Shown here: piece by piece, positions 11,005-22,565 of the stretch
How positions within the stretch are numbered: position 1 is the first letter of the stretch
How the letters are laid out: the number at the start of each line of letters is the position of its first letter
DNA from: Adiantum capillus-veneris
Taxonomy: Eukaryota > Streptophyta > Polypodiopsida > Polypodiales > Pteridaceae
NCBI GenBank assembly: GCA_014529385.2
Contig: CM043953.1
Location: forward strand, 73,683,872 to 73,747,871
Length of the DNA: 64,000 bases
Reading direction: 5' to 3'
Program-made: the position numbers and the translations under genes
Notes under the pieces: generated by a model
Told to the model about the DNA's origin: nothing
Database searches by the model: none
The model's input: only the letters and a program-made list of their open reading frames with translations

Positions 11005-11583
11005 TCTGCTCCAAACAGAACCCAGAATTCAACTTGGCCGGAGATCTGGTGCAGTGGGATGCACAAGAGGGGAGTTACTCCGTTCCTTTGTCAACAGATG
11101 CCTCGATTTTGATACTAAAGTCACTGATGTCTCTTTGAGCTTGGGGGATACTAAGACTTTACGAAATGGAATTCCTGAATATGATACTGATTTTTGTTCT
11201 TGACTTCTTTTTAAGTGCAGGAACTGATAGACGAAATGACTGCAGCATTTTGGTATGATTGATATCGAATAGACATGGTTGCAATAGGGGTTAGTCAATC
11301 GGACATCGATGAGGTCCCGATTGGATCTAGATGCGATTGCTAGCTACATTGCCGATAAATCATGGTGTAAGATCCGAATGAATGTTGAATGTCATGTGAT
11401 GTCCTGTGATGTCTAGTGATGTCCTGTGATGTCGTGTGATGTGACTGTCGATTGGTACATGTGCTAGATGTGTGTCCCTAGTACGTAGGTACTAAGAGTC
11501 AGTGTCTGCTAAGACGGTTTATGGCCTCTGTCTGTTTTGCAGGCGTAATCGAGGGCGATTACAATGCTTTCAAGAGGGGGGTA

Positions 11584-12268
11584 TGTCACAAAGTGATGAC
11601 GTGGCTGCCCGAGAGCAGAAACCCTAAACCCTAATTTTTGTTAAACCCTAATTTTGGAAATCCTAACCCTAAAACCTGCAAACCCTAATTTCGGCCAGAA
11701 ACCCTAACTGCTGAAACCCTAATTTCTGGCAGCAGTGACACGTGGCTTTTTTCTAAAAATTGCGCTGTTTTGCTGACGTGGCAGGTCTGTACGGACAGTC
11801 CCGTGATTTGCGCTTGCTGGATTTACGGTAGTTTTTTGGATTGCTTTTATCTACGCAAATTGAAGGAGAGAGAGAGTGAGAACTCTTTTTGCTTTATTTT
11901 AATAAAGCATAAGAGAGAAAGAAAGAGCCTCTGCTTTATTTTTAGGCTTTTGATTTTAAGCTTTCGGGGCTCTGCTTTTGGCAACCCTTGTAAACATTAA
12001 CTATGTGGTTTGGGCTCCCAGCTCCCACTATGCAGAGCATCTGGACGCAGAGTCTGAGAGTGAGACCCGATCCACTCTTGTACTTTGAACACTGATTAAT
12101 ACAAAAAGAAATACCGAAAGGGGCACGAGTCTTTGGGGCCAATGTCTCTAGGCACGGAACTCCGCCGGGCCAGTGCAAATCTATTGTGAATTGTGAACTG
12201 CTTTGAAGTGGTTATTTGGTGCTGTCATGATTGATTCTTGACTTGGAGTGTCCAAGTCTGTTGTCACA
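11584..12268 (+). repeat. 3' LTR of A2
   Basis: TGTCACAAAG...TGTTGTCACA, 685 bp, preceded by the polypurine tract CAAGAGGGGGGTA (11571-11583). It matches the 5' LTR but lacks the MITE and ends TGTTGTCACA instead of TGTTACA, a 3-base difference. Telomere-like AAACCCTAA motifs lie at about 11618-11728. GCTTG follows at 12269-12273. Confidence 0.92.
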
Positions 12269-13400
12269 GCTTGAGAGAGAGAGGCTTGATCTCTGAGAGC
12301 TTGAGAGAGAGGCTTCACCTCTTGAAAGTTGAGACCGAGAGAGAGAGAGAGCTTGAGCCTTGAGGGTTAGCCCAAGAGAGAGAGGTTGAGAGCTTGAGCC
12401 TTGAGGCCCGACCGACGACTATGGCTTGAGAGTTGAGAGCAAGGGAAAGAGGTCCTTGACCTAGGAATGGCGGAAGAGGGGGCAATATATAAAGAACTTG
12501 CTGGTTGTCCCTGCCCGTTTTTGGCCGTTGGCTGCCTCATAGAGCCATTTGAGAGCTGCCCGTTTCTGCCCGTTGGAACCGTTCCGGCCCGATCTTGCCT
12601 GACCATTCTGGTCACAGACTATCATCTCGAACGTTCGTCCGTTATGGGACGTCCCATGAAATTTCAACAGGTCGGAACGCCGGAACAACGCCGTTCCGGC
12701 ATTCCAAGGCCTCCGAGCCACATTCCCCGGTAACTCTGCTCCTACTGCCATGTGTCCAGTTTGCCCCATTTGGTTTAATTCCTAGTACCCACCAGCTTAT
12801 AAAGTCTCACCGAGGGGCCTAAAAGACTTTAACTAAGCCTAGCCACTTCTTTTCTAGTCAAATTCCAGTGCCGATCGGCCCAACCATCTCGTGGCTGCCT
12901 GGCCTTGACTCCTACGGGAGAAACTCTCGGGGCCAACGGCCGTTTCACACTAGCAATGCAATGTCCGAGCATTTGTGATTTCAAAAAGGGAGTCCTAGAA
13001 ATTAAATAAAATCAAGGGAACAAAACCAACAAATAAAGTTAGTGTTTGTCACAGTCTTATGACACACCATTACCCGAAAACTGCTAATGCAATCCACATT
13101 AACATCACCAAAAAGCCGAGCAAGCGTGTTGCGATGGAGGGACCTAGCTTGTCGCTACAAGCCTAACTGAAACAGGATTGGGGAGACCCTCCAAGTGGTA
13201 TCCACTTCCAACATAGGACCAATCGAGGCCATCATTGCAAACAAAATGCCAAGGTCCAAGCACCTAATGTCACAAAAACAAGGGCATAACAATATTGAAT
13301 ATACTTGGATAAATAGAATTTATCACTTAATACTAAAGCCAATTGAGAGAGAGTATGAATATACTCGGATAAATAGAATTTATCACTTAATACTAAAGCC

Positions 13401-13432
<32 letters not shown>

Positions 13433-13744
13433 GTACTGGGAAGAGCATCTTTATTACTGGGGAGAAGTCTATACAAACACTTGAACCAAACGCATTACCA
13501 CGTTCATTCTAGATCTAGATTACCCGGAAGCCTCAGCTTCTTATTCTCAGGGTAAAAACTCTATTCCTAGGAACCTTCGTTCCTTACTCGAAATCCTCGA
13601 GAACCAAGGTTCTCGCCTCTGGAACACACCTTCTAGACTCGGGCATGGCATCCGTTTAACTCCTTTTGACTCTATTTCTAGAGTCCTCCTCCTTAGAAAT
13701 CTTAGCAGCAACTCTGCTTTCTTGGGCTCAAAGTCCTAACAATA
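12269..13744. other. non-coding region between A2 and B
   Basis: No gene is recognisable. 12269-12470 continues the GAGAGCTTGA-type purine-rich repeats seen left of A2. 12480-13050 is unique-looking non-coding DNA that ends TTTGTCACAG and could be part of another LTR on the minus strand, unproven. 13297-13416 is two tandem copies of a 60-bp unit (GAATATACTYGGATAAATAG...), followed by a (GA)n and a 10-base G run at about 13405-13432. 13433-13744 shows nothing recognisable. Confidence 0.5.
13297..13416. repeat. 60-bp tandem duplication
   Basis: Two adjacent copies of 60 bp, beginning GAATATACTTGGATAAATAG and GAATATACTCGGATAAATAG, differing at a few positions. No known element recognised. Confidence 0.8.
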
Positions 13745-14115
13745 GATTTTTGGAACAAGTTGCTTTTGGGATCATTGCTTTAAGACCCAATTGCTTTTGA
13801 GTTTAACTGCTTTTGGGGCTCTGGTTTTGGCAACCCTTTGTAAGAATAAAAGAGCCCTAAGGGCCTCACTTCTCATAGCATCTGGACGTAGAGTCTGAGA
13901 GCGAGACCCTGCGGGAGTTGTACTTTGCTCAAAGATTAATATAAAAGAAATACCGAAAGGGGCGCCAGTCTTTGGTGCCAATCTCTCTGGGCACGGAACT
14001 ACGCCGGGCCGTGTCGACCACATTGAACTGTGATTTTAAAAGTTGTGAAGTAATTCAAGTGATTCTCTCTCGTGTTGCGACAGATTCTAGACTTGGGGTG
14101 TCCAAGTTTGTTACA
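13745..14115 (+). repeat. 5' LTR of B, truncated at its left end
   Basis: It aligns with 3' LTR positions from about 16974 to 17347, starting near TTTTTGGAACAAGTTGC and ending TTTGTTACA. It lacks the left part with the TGACGTGGCAG repeats found in the 3' LTR. Confidence 0.85.
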
Positions 14116-14116
14116 A

Positions 14117-14127
14117 TGGTATCAGAT
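14117..14127 (+). other. primer-binding site of B
   Basis: TGGTATCAGAT just after the LTR; it differs from the usual TGGTATCAGAG in the last base. Confidence 0.8.
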
Positions 14128-14340
14128 CATTAGGCGTGTGCTTTTCTTAAAGCATATAGGTTCTAACAAAGAGCGGATAAGGCACTTGGGCACTTTTGGA
14201 AACTGTTATTGAAGAATCTTTGGGTCCCGATCCGAACTTATTAGCCACTCCCACCCTTCGTACATCGCGCATCGGGCGCGCTCCCGTCTTCATCGGTCTG
14301 TCTTACAGGGCATAAAGCCATAGAGAATCCCACACTACAT

Positions 14341-15702
14341 ATGGATTCCAAAAAGAATCAGTCGACCTCTTCTGCCGCCGCTGAGGCGGGAGGAGGCAAT
14401 ACGGAAAATTTAAGTGACTTAGCAGAGAACGAGTATGTGCCACCTTGGCCCACACAATATGAACTCCTATAGATGCAACGTCGACAATCGGTTGACGAGT
14501 GCACAAAGCAGATGCTTCAGTTTGCTAAGGATCCCCAATTTGCAAAATTTTTGACCCATCAATCGATGGTTGAAGTGCATACTCAGTGGCAAAAAGCTAC
14601 CGAGCCACCAATCAAACTGGCAATCAAGAAGCCTCATACTCCGAGAATGTTTATTGAAGAAGAACTCCATGATGCGGTGTAGGCCCAAATCAATCAGCTT
14701 CTGGACACGAAGAAGCTGTCGGAAAAGCAACTGAAGAAACGTAACAAGGGAACCAGTTTCCCTGGTTACTTGGGTCAAAACTCCACTTTTGAAAACGCCA
14801 GAAAGCAGAAGAAGCCTTTACGCTTCGAAGGACTGCCCAGGTCGTCCTCATCTTCTTCTGACAGCTCGAACAACTCATCTTCTTTTGACTTGAGTGATGA
14901 GGACAGAAAGGGGAAGAAACGACGGAAAGATCATATGTTTTATGCAAAAAGAAAGCACTTTTACAGAGCCAATCAATATGATTTCCTCGACGATAAGGGC
15001 AAAAAGCCCAAAGAATTCAAAGAGGGAGAATAGGCAGTAAAGTTTGATCACTTTTCCGGGTTGATGCTCCCAAGGCTTTAGCCTTTGTCCAACAATTTGA
15101 CATAGCATTTTCTGGAGGCCGCTATATAGAGTACTCCAAGATCAGACGGGCCGTATCCTTTCTGAAAGGCAATGCACGGACATGGTGGTCCACTCTGTTG
15201 TTAAGGAAACAAGCGCCGACCAAGTGGTTGAAATTTAAGAAGCTCTTTATTTCTTCATGGCTCACACAAGAATACGAACGAGACGTGATTAGTGACTGGA
15301 ACTATATTCGGAAGATCAAGACAGAATCTTTGGATTCTTACTGTGAAAGATTTTGGGAAACTTTTCTACGTGTTTCATCCTTTAAGAAAATCAGTTTTAA
15401 GGAGCAAATTGAGCGGTTTTGTTGGGACTCCCCAAAGAGAATTCGAGACTACTGTCTTGAAAGGAAGTCCGAGTCTATACAACAATTGATGGGACATGCG
15501 AAGCGGGGATTTGCTATACATTCGGGTAACTTGACTTACCCATTAGATGAACCTTCAACAAGTCATAGCAGAAACAATCGACAAAGAGATAGATGACCTT
15601 CACTGATAGAAGATCAGAGAGATGAATATATCAAAGCAGGAAAGTGTTTTGAATGTGGAGAACAAGGACATATCGCTACACGGTGCCCCCAAAAGGCATA
15701 AG
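14341..15702 (+). pseudogene. gypsy gag, broken (B)
   Basis: Starts MDSKKNQST at 14341. One frame extends to 15033 with TAG stops at 14470, 14680 and 15031; the first two fit a CAG origin. After a frameshift near 15060 the capsid-like part reads ARTWWSTLLL, WLKFKKLFISSWL and YCERFWETFL, then the zinc knuckle CFECGEQGHIATRC (about 15648-15689). A Ser/Asp-rich and Lys/Arg-rich linker resembles family A Gag. No pol follows. Confidence 0.85.
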
Positions 15703-16072
15703 AATTAGGATGAATGGCAGATTGGGATAGTAGGACGAGGCGATACTCGTTCCAAAACAGATATTAGAAAGATTATTTTGCTTTATGAATTTATGAAATA
15801 AGACTTTTGGAAGATGATTTTAAATTTTAAATAAAACTATTGTTTTATGAAAGAATTTGTTAATTCTGGATAGAGAGCAGAATTGAGAATGAGACGATGA
15901 TTTTGGAGCAGTGACAGCTCCCGAATAAACCTGATATTTGAATCACGACCGATTCAATGGAACTGTAGTGCGTGCATCAAGAGTTCCTGCGGGATGAGAT
16001 GGCCACACAGATGGAATTGAATGATTGGACCACTTTGTTCAATATGAACTTAGTGATGTGGGATCCCCGGAA

Positions 16073-16453
16073 ATGATTCTCGCACACGACAGTGCTCGAG
16101 ACGAATGATTCTCGCACACGATAGTACTTGAGGCGAATGATTCTTGCACACGACAGTGCTCGAGACGAATGATTCTCGCACACGACAGTGCTCGAGGCGA
16201 ATGATTCTCGCACACGACAGTGCTCGAGATGAATGATTCTCGCACACGATAGTACTTGAGGCGAATGATTCTTGCACACGACAGTGCTCGAGACGAATGA
16301 TTCTCGCACACGATAGTACTTGAGGCGAATGATTCTTGCACACGACAGTGCTCGAGATGAATGATTCTCGCACACGATAGTGCTTGAGGCAAATGATTCT
16401 CGCACACGACAGTGCTTGAGGCGAATGACTACTTGCACGTGACAGTACTTGAG
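16073..16453. repeat. 32-bp minisatellite, about 12 copies
   Basis: Head-to-tail units beginning ATGATTCTCGCACACGACAG and ending in CTCGAGACGA or CTTGAGGCGA, exactly 32 bp apart from 16073. Two main variants (CGACAGTGCTCGAG and CGATAGTACTTGAG) alternate irregularly. The unit has no stop codon in any minus frame, so all three minus frames stay open; this is a by-product of the repeat. It sits inside element B where pol would be. Confidence 0.95.
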
Positions 16454-16766
16454 TTATAAACCTCTATAGACATGATCGCAATATGGATTAGTTAATCCGA
16501 CATCAGTGAGGTCTAGAATGGATCTAGATGTGGTTACTAAATACGTTGCTGGCAGTCATGGTCTGAGATTTGGAATGAATGTTTCTATAATTGATTGTCA
16601 TGTGATGTCACGAATAGTGATGTGATTGTCGTCTTTGTACAAGTACTAGAAGGTGTCGTGTCTAGCGCGTCGGTACTTGAGTCAGTGTCTACTGAACTCG
16701 TTTATGGCCTCTGTCTGTTTTGCAGGCGTAATCGAGCGCGATTACAATTCTTTCAAGAGGGGGGTA

Positions 16767-17347
16767 TGCCTCGAATTGATGACGTGGCAGTTTTGCCCGG
16801 ACACACGCGCATGCAAACTATAGGGATGTTGACGTGGCAGGCTATACGGACTCCCCTGCTTTTGCGCTGACTGTTGACGTGGCAGGACAATACGGATTTC
16901 TGAGATTTGCGCTGACAGTGCTGACGTGGCAGCCTGTACAGATTTTCGCAAATTGCGCTGGTGCTTTTTGCTGGCATATTTTGGGAACAAGTTGCTTTTG
17001 AGATCATTGCTTTAAGAACCAACTGCTTTTGAGTTTAACTGCTTTTGGGGCTCTGCTTTGGCAACCCTTCGTAAGAATAAAAGAGCCCTAAGGGCCTCAC
17101 TTCTCAAAGCATTTGGACGCAGAGTCTGAGAGCAAGGACCCTGCAGGAGTTGTACTTTGCTCAAAGATTAATATAAAAGAAATACTGAAAGGGGCGCCAG
17201 TCTTTGGGGCCAATCTCTCTGGGCACGGAACTACGCTGGGCCGTGTCGACCAAATTGAACTATGATTTTAAAAGTTGTGAAGTAATTTAAGTGATTCTCT
17301 CTCGTGTTGTGACACATTCTAGACTTGGGGTGTCCAAGTTTGTTACA
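16767..17347 (+). repeat. 3' LTR of B
   Basis: TGCCTCGAATTGATGACGTG...TTTGTTACA, 581 bp, preceded by the polypurine tract CAAGAGGGGGGTA. The left third has four GACGTGGCAG motifs. The right part has AAAGGGGCGCCAGTCTTTGG, shared with family A. Confidence 0.9.
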
Positions 17348-18245
17348 GTAATGCCCCACTAGTTGGGCTTCTCAGATGACCTTGTACAATTCTGTGGGTT
17401 TTATGTGCATTTGCCAAGGCAAGAGCCTTCTGAAAGGAACCGGATTAGCTAATTGCTAGTCTTCCATAGGTACGCACAGTTCCATTGCAACAAATTGCGA
17501 AAACGGAGAGTTTTCTCGCGTGAAAACTCATCCAAACCACAGTGGAACTGTCCCATTGCATGTGGGAGCTCCTGAGACACGCGTGGACGTGTTTACTCTG
17601 CTCAAAACAATCCAAAATAGAGAATTACAGCTTGCTGTGTTTATTTGCAGGTTTAGGGTTTCACACCTAAACTGCAAGATAACACCAAGGGAGCCTCGGG
17701 GAAGCCTCGCGGTGCTTATACAGGGCTTCAGGCACCTGACAGTGATCAAAACAGGAAATTACAGAATGCTGGAATTGACCTGCAGCGCACCGGAAAGCTT
17801 TCAAAATGCAAGGGAGACCATCCTAGATGCGTGCTTTTGATCTACACATGTTTTGGCACCGTTATGCTACCAAAATTGGGTCGAAAAAATGCAGTTTCTG
17901 CCCTTGACAGGTTTGGACAGCTTGGTGATAATTCGGTGCAAGTGTTCGGGTCGCTTAATTGCAATTGAATGAAGAAATAACAAAAGGGGCGCTAGCCTTT
18001 GGGGCCTACATGTTAAAGTTGAGACTCTTGTCCGGTGGTGGCTCAAGTATCTCCCACGAGCAGTTTAGGGTATGAGGGCTGTTTTGTGGCTGTGCCTGGC
18101 CATATTTGAGGTAGAAGTACCTTTCTCGGCGATGCACTCCACGGTGTTTCTCACCCGGTAGGCTGGCATGAGGCGAGACCCCCATTCCTAGGGTTTCCCG
18201 GAGTCAGAGTCTCGAGTCTTCTGAAGTTGTGCTACTAAATATATG
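17348..18245. other. non-coding region, possible LTR fragment
   Basis: No protein is recognisable; the 106-codon plus frame at 17520 resembles nothing known. Around 17972-18010 it carries AAAAGGGGCGCTAGCCTTTG, a variant of the block conserved in the A and B LTRs, so part of this stretch is probably a fragment of a third related LTR. Its ends were not found. Confidence 0.4.
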
Positions 18246-18479
18246 TGTCAGGTCATTTTTAGCGAGTTTACATATTTATTAGCATTTTAGCCAGTTTTTG
18301 GGATCGTGGGGTTTTCTAGGCAAGTAGGGCAAGTTCCCAGTTGCCCTATATATGCAGACCCCTCTTGTACTTTTGGCATGTTGCTCAATGCAGAGATCTA
18401 GCATTTTGAGCACACACTCTCTCTCTAGCGTTTTGGTGTGGGCGGCCACTCTCTCTCGCTCTAGTGTTTTCTCTCTCCA

Positions 18480-18514
<35 letters not shown>

Positions 18515-18729
18515 GCGTTTTCTCCCAGCTATCTGCTAGCTCCCTTACCCCGGCGTGTACACACCCTCTACGGTGTGACATTGCCTACAGGTTGTTCCCG
18601 AGCCTGTACGGTGGAGATCTATCGCGATAGATCCGAGATCCCTTGGCTGCCTAGTGCCGGGAGGAGGGTTGCTCGCGATTGCAGACAAATTCATCCCTCG
18701 ATTCACCCTTTTGCGCTGCACCTTTGACA
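18246..18729 (+). repeat. 5' LTR of D (proposed)
   Basis: TGTCAGGTCA...CACCTTTGACA, 484 bp, directly followed by a primer-binding site. CTATATATGC near 18346 is a good TATA box at the usual place, with a CT-rich leader and a (CT)n run at 18482-18513 after it. The left boundary is inferred from the TG start only. Confidence 0.6.
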
Positions 18730-18741
18730 TGGTATGAGAGC
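18730..18741 (+). other. primer-binding site of D
   Basis: TGGTATGAGAGC, one base off the usual TGGTATCAGAGC, immediately after the LTR end TTGACA. Confidence 0.75.
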
Positions 18742-18910
18742 CACGATGTGCTCTCAAACTGGATCGGTGATTTGTGCGAGTTTTTGGTGCTGAATTTCCG
18801 CGGCGAAAAGAGACGGTTTGCTGTTTTTTCTACGTTTTTGGGGCTGATTTCGGCTGTAGTGGGCAGATTTGTAGATTTTCTCTCTTCTACCTTGACCTAG
18901 CCTCATCACA

Positions 18911-19848
18911 TGCCAAGGTTCTCCAACACCATGGAGAGGAGTGACGATTCTGACACGAATTTGGTCCATGAAGACTAAGTACACAATGAGTGTGCGACTG
19001 ATGGTGATGAACCACCCGTCAACGAGGAGTGGGGAGATTGGTCCCACTTCTACTCCGACTTAGGTGATCAACCAATCAAGATACCTACCCTCCCTACCTT
19101 TCCTCGAATCGGCAATTGAATGGAGAGAACTATGCCATTTGGAGAGCAACCATGACGGTGGCCTTCGACTCTTACAAGCTTGGAGGCTTTGTTTCAAGCA
19201 ACTTTCGAAAGCCAAAGGCAGTTGGGGCGACTTCCAAGACTAGCTCAAGGCTCGCTTTATGCCACCACAAACCTTGATCGGTTAAAAGAAGATTGGTGTG
19301 GTCTTAAGCAAAATGGCACTCTTGTTATGTCGTTTTCTAACCGTATTTTGTAGATCGGTGTACAATTGTGCAAGTTGGATGAGGATTGCAAGGACGCTTT
19401 CCTTTTTTGGTTAGATGAGTACATCAAGTTCGATGTACAAGTCTTCAACCCTACGGACTACAATAATGCTGCTAGAATCGCTCTAGCGCAAGAAATGAAG
19501 CACAACAAAGGTAAGCCAAAGGAGAACAAGTCAAGTACCCCTCATGACCAACAGAATGGTAAGACCAATGGTAAGAACAATGGTAAGCATAACGGTAATT
19601 CTTCTTCTTCTCAATCTTCTTCTACACCTAGAGCACAAAACTCTCACAATGATAGTAAAGGAAAGGCTAAAACTCAGGACACCCCTAAGTTGATGCCTGA
19701 TGAAAAATATGCTCAAGGAATCTTAGAAGGTTGGTTAACTCTTGAAGAACGAACCGAATATGCAAAGGAAGAAAATGTTTTGAATGTAACACTAAAGGTC
19801 ACATAAAACGAGTTTGTCCTAAGAAAGCACCTAAAGAACCCACAAAAG
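18911..19848 (+). pseudogene. gypsy gag, broken (D)
   Basis: Starts MPRFSNTMERSD at 18911 and is soon stopped by TAA near 18977. The later part, 19366-19806, is open (KLDEDCKDAFLFWLDEY, then an Asn/Lys/Ser-rich stretch). A one-base frame change then gives the zinc knuckle CFECNTKGHIKRVC (about 19771-19812). It ends at the insertion point of element E. Confidence 0.65.
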
Positions 19849-19880
19849 TGTAAGTCGACGATGCGGAAGGATAGAGACCA

Positions 19881-19956
<76 letters not shown>

Positions 19957-20062
19957 TCTTGAACTAATCAACCTTGGCAATGAATAACTGAATGTGTATA
20001 AAAGCCAAACTAAATAATGGGATCACATTGGGCAGTTCACTTGAGATGCTTAAACTTTAACA
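19849..20062 (-). repeat. 3' LTR of E (short form)
   Basis: 214 bp. On the plus strand it begins TGTAAGTCGACGATGCGG and ends ACTTTAACA. It has a (GA)n run at 19883-19954. Compared with the right LTR it lacks about 400 bp after GATGCGG and about 95 bp further on. Confidence 0.85.
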
Positions 20063-21849
20063 CCCTCTCTGCAGCTCATAGTGGACATCAATAGTGAGAC
20101 CAAGTCGATGAAGAAGCTACCATGGACACCCCAACACCGGCCGGGATACTGGATACACCTCGGTGTTTCTCTCCTCAACTTTGTATCTGAAAGTAATGCC
20201 ATCTTGAGCATCGGTTGCCTTTGTAGAAACTTTGAACTGTAGACCATACTACGCCCAATAATCCCCATTCGTGAACTGTGAACACATCACGTCCAAAATA
20301 TAGAACTCCAAGATAATGAACTATTGGAACACATCCTGTTCATAATCTGACCAACAACAATGAATTGGCTAGCCCATCCATAGTGTTTTAGACGTCTGAT
20401 TGGTTCCCTGCCAGATGCATGTGCGTTGAACTCCTGACCTACGGGTCCAAACACCAATAACTTGAACTCCAACACAAGGGTCCAAACTAATTATAGGGAG
20501 CAATGCTTGCCTCTCTTTGCCACTCACAAGCCTCTCTTTGGCTGAAGCTAGTGGTGACGCCTGTCATTTGACTAGAAATCTGACGTCGAGGCCACTGTGG
20601 CCACTGCCACGAGTGCCATGCCGATCTCCTCTATCAAATCTTTATTACCATAATCTCTGTCCAGCTTGCCTTTGTCCTTGTCTATTTGTGAGTTCTTGCT
20701 TTTGCCTTTGGCTTCAAACTCTCGAGCCAAACAAAGGGTCGGATCACAATCATGACAAATGTAACTGTACCTCGTGGGTACCAAGGCAGCTAACTGAGTA
20801 CCTGAGTACTGGTACTGCCATCCTTGTCCAACTGACCTTTGTCGCTGTCCTCTAGCGAACTCCTCCATATGCTTTTGACTTCACAAACTCGAGCCAAACA
20901 ATTTGCCGGGCTCCTTGAGAATTGTGCCGTTGTATAGGCCGCTAAATGGATGGTTGATGGTCCGTTATCCATAGCTTTTGGTTGTCTTTGGTCGATGTCG
21001 TCGCGCGTGCTTGAGCAAGGGGGTGCCTTTTTGAAGTTGCAAAACTTGGTATTTTGTACCTTCTTGCACTCCAATAGGCCACAAAAATTTCCTCGCCGCT
21101 CCAAGTTCCAAGCCGCAAGAACTCCAAGCTGATGCCGATCCACTCTACGGCCTACGCCAAACTGCTCCACACCCTCTGATATCTCGCTTTAAGCTCCAAA
21201 CTGGTCGCCTCTCCCGAGCCGCAAGATTGGCACGAAGCCGCTCCCACGTACAATGCTTGCCGCACCCTCTGCTTCTATTGCCTTTTCCAAACTCCAAGTT
21301 GTCCCTCTCTTAAGGCCAAACTATGCCGCTTCATCTCCCAAACCGTTCCACAATGCGCCTTTTCCAAGCCGCTCAGCAAGGCCCTTTATGGGCTCCACTA
21401 TCCTCGCTCCCAAATTGCTACTCAAAGCTCGCGTGTCCACTTTCACTTATCCCAAAACCGATCAAGCAATGAGAGGTTCCTCGATGCCCTCCTCTTAAGT
21501 GTCACCCTAAAGCAATTTTTGGGTGCCTTGAGGGTTGTGTCGCTAAGAGGGGGAGAATGAGGGGCGAAAGTCGGCAATGAAGAGGAATCACAAAGGGACT
21601 GTTTTAAAACGCTCTGTGTTGATGGGAAGACCACCAAGCCACGCTCACGGGCAGGGTTCTAAAACGCAGGAGGGGAAAAGGGCCTCGTGGGTTGCAAAGA
21701 AGCACTGTTAGCAAGGAAGAAAGAGCAGCGCTTTAGAACGTCGAGAGCAGGGGGGGAAAGTTGGATGCAGACCAGCAAAGGGGGAAACTCCTGAACGCTT
21801 CTCTCCTCTGGTCTGCTCCTCCACGCCAAGGGCTTCAAGGAGCACACAA
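20063..21849 (-). other. internal region of E, non-coding
   Basis: No frame longer than about 126 codons and none resembling retroelement proteins. The region is rich in CCAAGC/GCCGC words. It may carry packaging or dimerisation signals, which cannot be seen. Confidence 0.5.
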
Positions 21850-21860
21850 CTCTGATACCA
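21850..21860 (-). other. primer-binding site of E
   Basis: Minus strand TGGTATCAGAG, directly next to the LTR end CTTTGACA. It fixes the direction of the element. Confidence 0.85.
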
Positions 21861-22311
21861 TGTCAAAGTCGACGATGCGGAACAAGGTGGAAAGATACGT
21901 AGTGTACGGCATGTTTTAGGTACGTACGGAACGTTCTACCGTATTGAACCACCTCTCAGGTATGTAATAGGTAGGTACCATATGTAAAAAACCCATGTTT
22001 TAGTGAAAAACCCATAGTCTCTGTGCTACTGTCTGTGAAGTTCTTTGCAGAAACTTGCTCTTTGGAATCTGGAAATCGTTACGTGCAATAAGTTTTTAGT
22101 TGTAACTGTTGGCTATTAGGCTTCCAGACCACCCAAAAGCCCAAAACGGCTCGCGTTCCCATTTCCCACCTTATCGTTGTAATTTCGCCCATATTTGCCA
22201 ATTACTACCGTATTGAACCGTACGGTACGTACTAAACGGTACTGTACGATTGTACCGTACGGAAAGGTTACGTACGTACGTATGGATGCGCGGAAGCGTA
22301 GAGACCAAGGG

Positions 22312-22370
<59 letters not shown>

Positions 22371-22560
22371 TCCTGAACCAATCAACCTTGGCAATGAATA
22401 ACTGAATGTGTATACAATGGAGGCACGAGGTTGCTTATATAGCAATCCCAGTAAATTGCCCTACCCAAGACTTTGACAAACAAGTAAATAGATACCTAAA
22501 AGCCAAACTAAATAATGGGATCACATTGGGCAGTTCACCTGAGATACCTAAACTTTAACA
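21861..22560 (-). repeat. 5' LTR of E (long form)
   Basis: 700 bp, minus strand TGTTAAAGTT...CTTTGACA. It holds a 403-bp segment (about 21881-22283) absent from the other LTR, rich in TACGTA/CCGTACGG palindromes and bounded by GATGCGG and GATGCGCGG, and a (GA)n run at 22314-22368. Whether the segment was inserted here or lost from the other LTR is open. Confidence 0.8.
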
Positions 22561-22565
22561 AAAAG

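Larger units (their letters stand above)
4944..12268 (+). mobile_element. Ty3/gypsy chromovirus, full length (copy A2)
   Basis: A complete element: 5' LTR, primer-binding site, gag, protease, reverse transcriptase, RNase H, integrase, chromodomain, polypurine tract and 3' LTR. GCTTG occurs at 4939-4943 and again at 12269-12273, a 5-bp target duplication typical of gypsy integrase. It is the only family A copy here with a continuous integrase core region and a full-length gag, but stops and frameshifts break every protein. The 5' LTR is 505 bp longer than expected because of a MITE insertion. The plus-strand order gag-PR-RT-RH-IN-CHR identifies it as gypsy, not copia. Confidence 0.95.
13745..17347 (+). 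mobile_element. gag-only gypsy-related LTR element (B)
   Basis: Partial 5' LTR, primer-binding site, gag, a 32-bp minisatellite, a 3' UTR related to family A, polypurine tract and complete 3' LTR. There is no trace of protease, reverse transcriptase, RNase H or integrase between the end of gag (about 15702) and the 3' LTR (16767). Gag is related to family A Gag. The first ~200 bp of the 5' LTR are missing, so no target duplication can be checked. It would have depended on enzymes of another element. Confidence 0.85.
19849..22560 (-). mobile_element. non-coding LTR element E, inserted in D
   Basis: Element on the minus strand, 2712 bp. AAAAG stands at 19844-19848 and 22561-22565, a 5-bp target duplication. 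The terminal direct repeats are the LTRs, and minus-strand signals sit where expected: primer site next to the right LTR, purine tract (GCAGAGAGGG) next to the left LTR. The 1.8-kb internal region has no recognisable protein. This fits a large non-autonomous LTR element. Removing it joins the D gag end to the D protease start. Confidence 0.88.

Noticed and set aside
15977..16438. Three overlapping minus-strand open frames of 107-153 codons
   Set aside because: They only reflect that the 32-bp unit has no stop in any minus frame; the peptide is a repeat of the unit.
16073..16453. CRISPR-like array of regular repeats
   Set aside because: The 32-bp units are joined head to tail with no unique spacers; it is a minisatellite in a plant retroelement.
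17520..17840. 106-codon plus frame
   Set aside because: No motif, no relatives recognised, and in a stretch that looks like LTR remnants.
18279..18581. Minus frame with Arg/Glu repeats
   Set aside because: Made by the (CT)n run in the D LTR.
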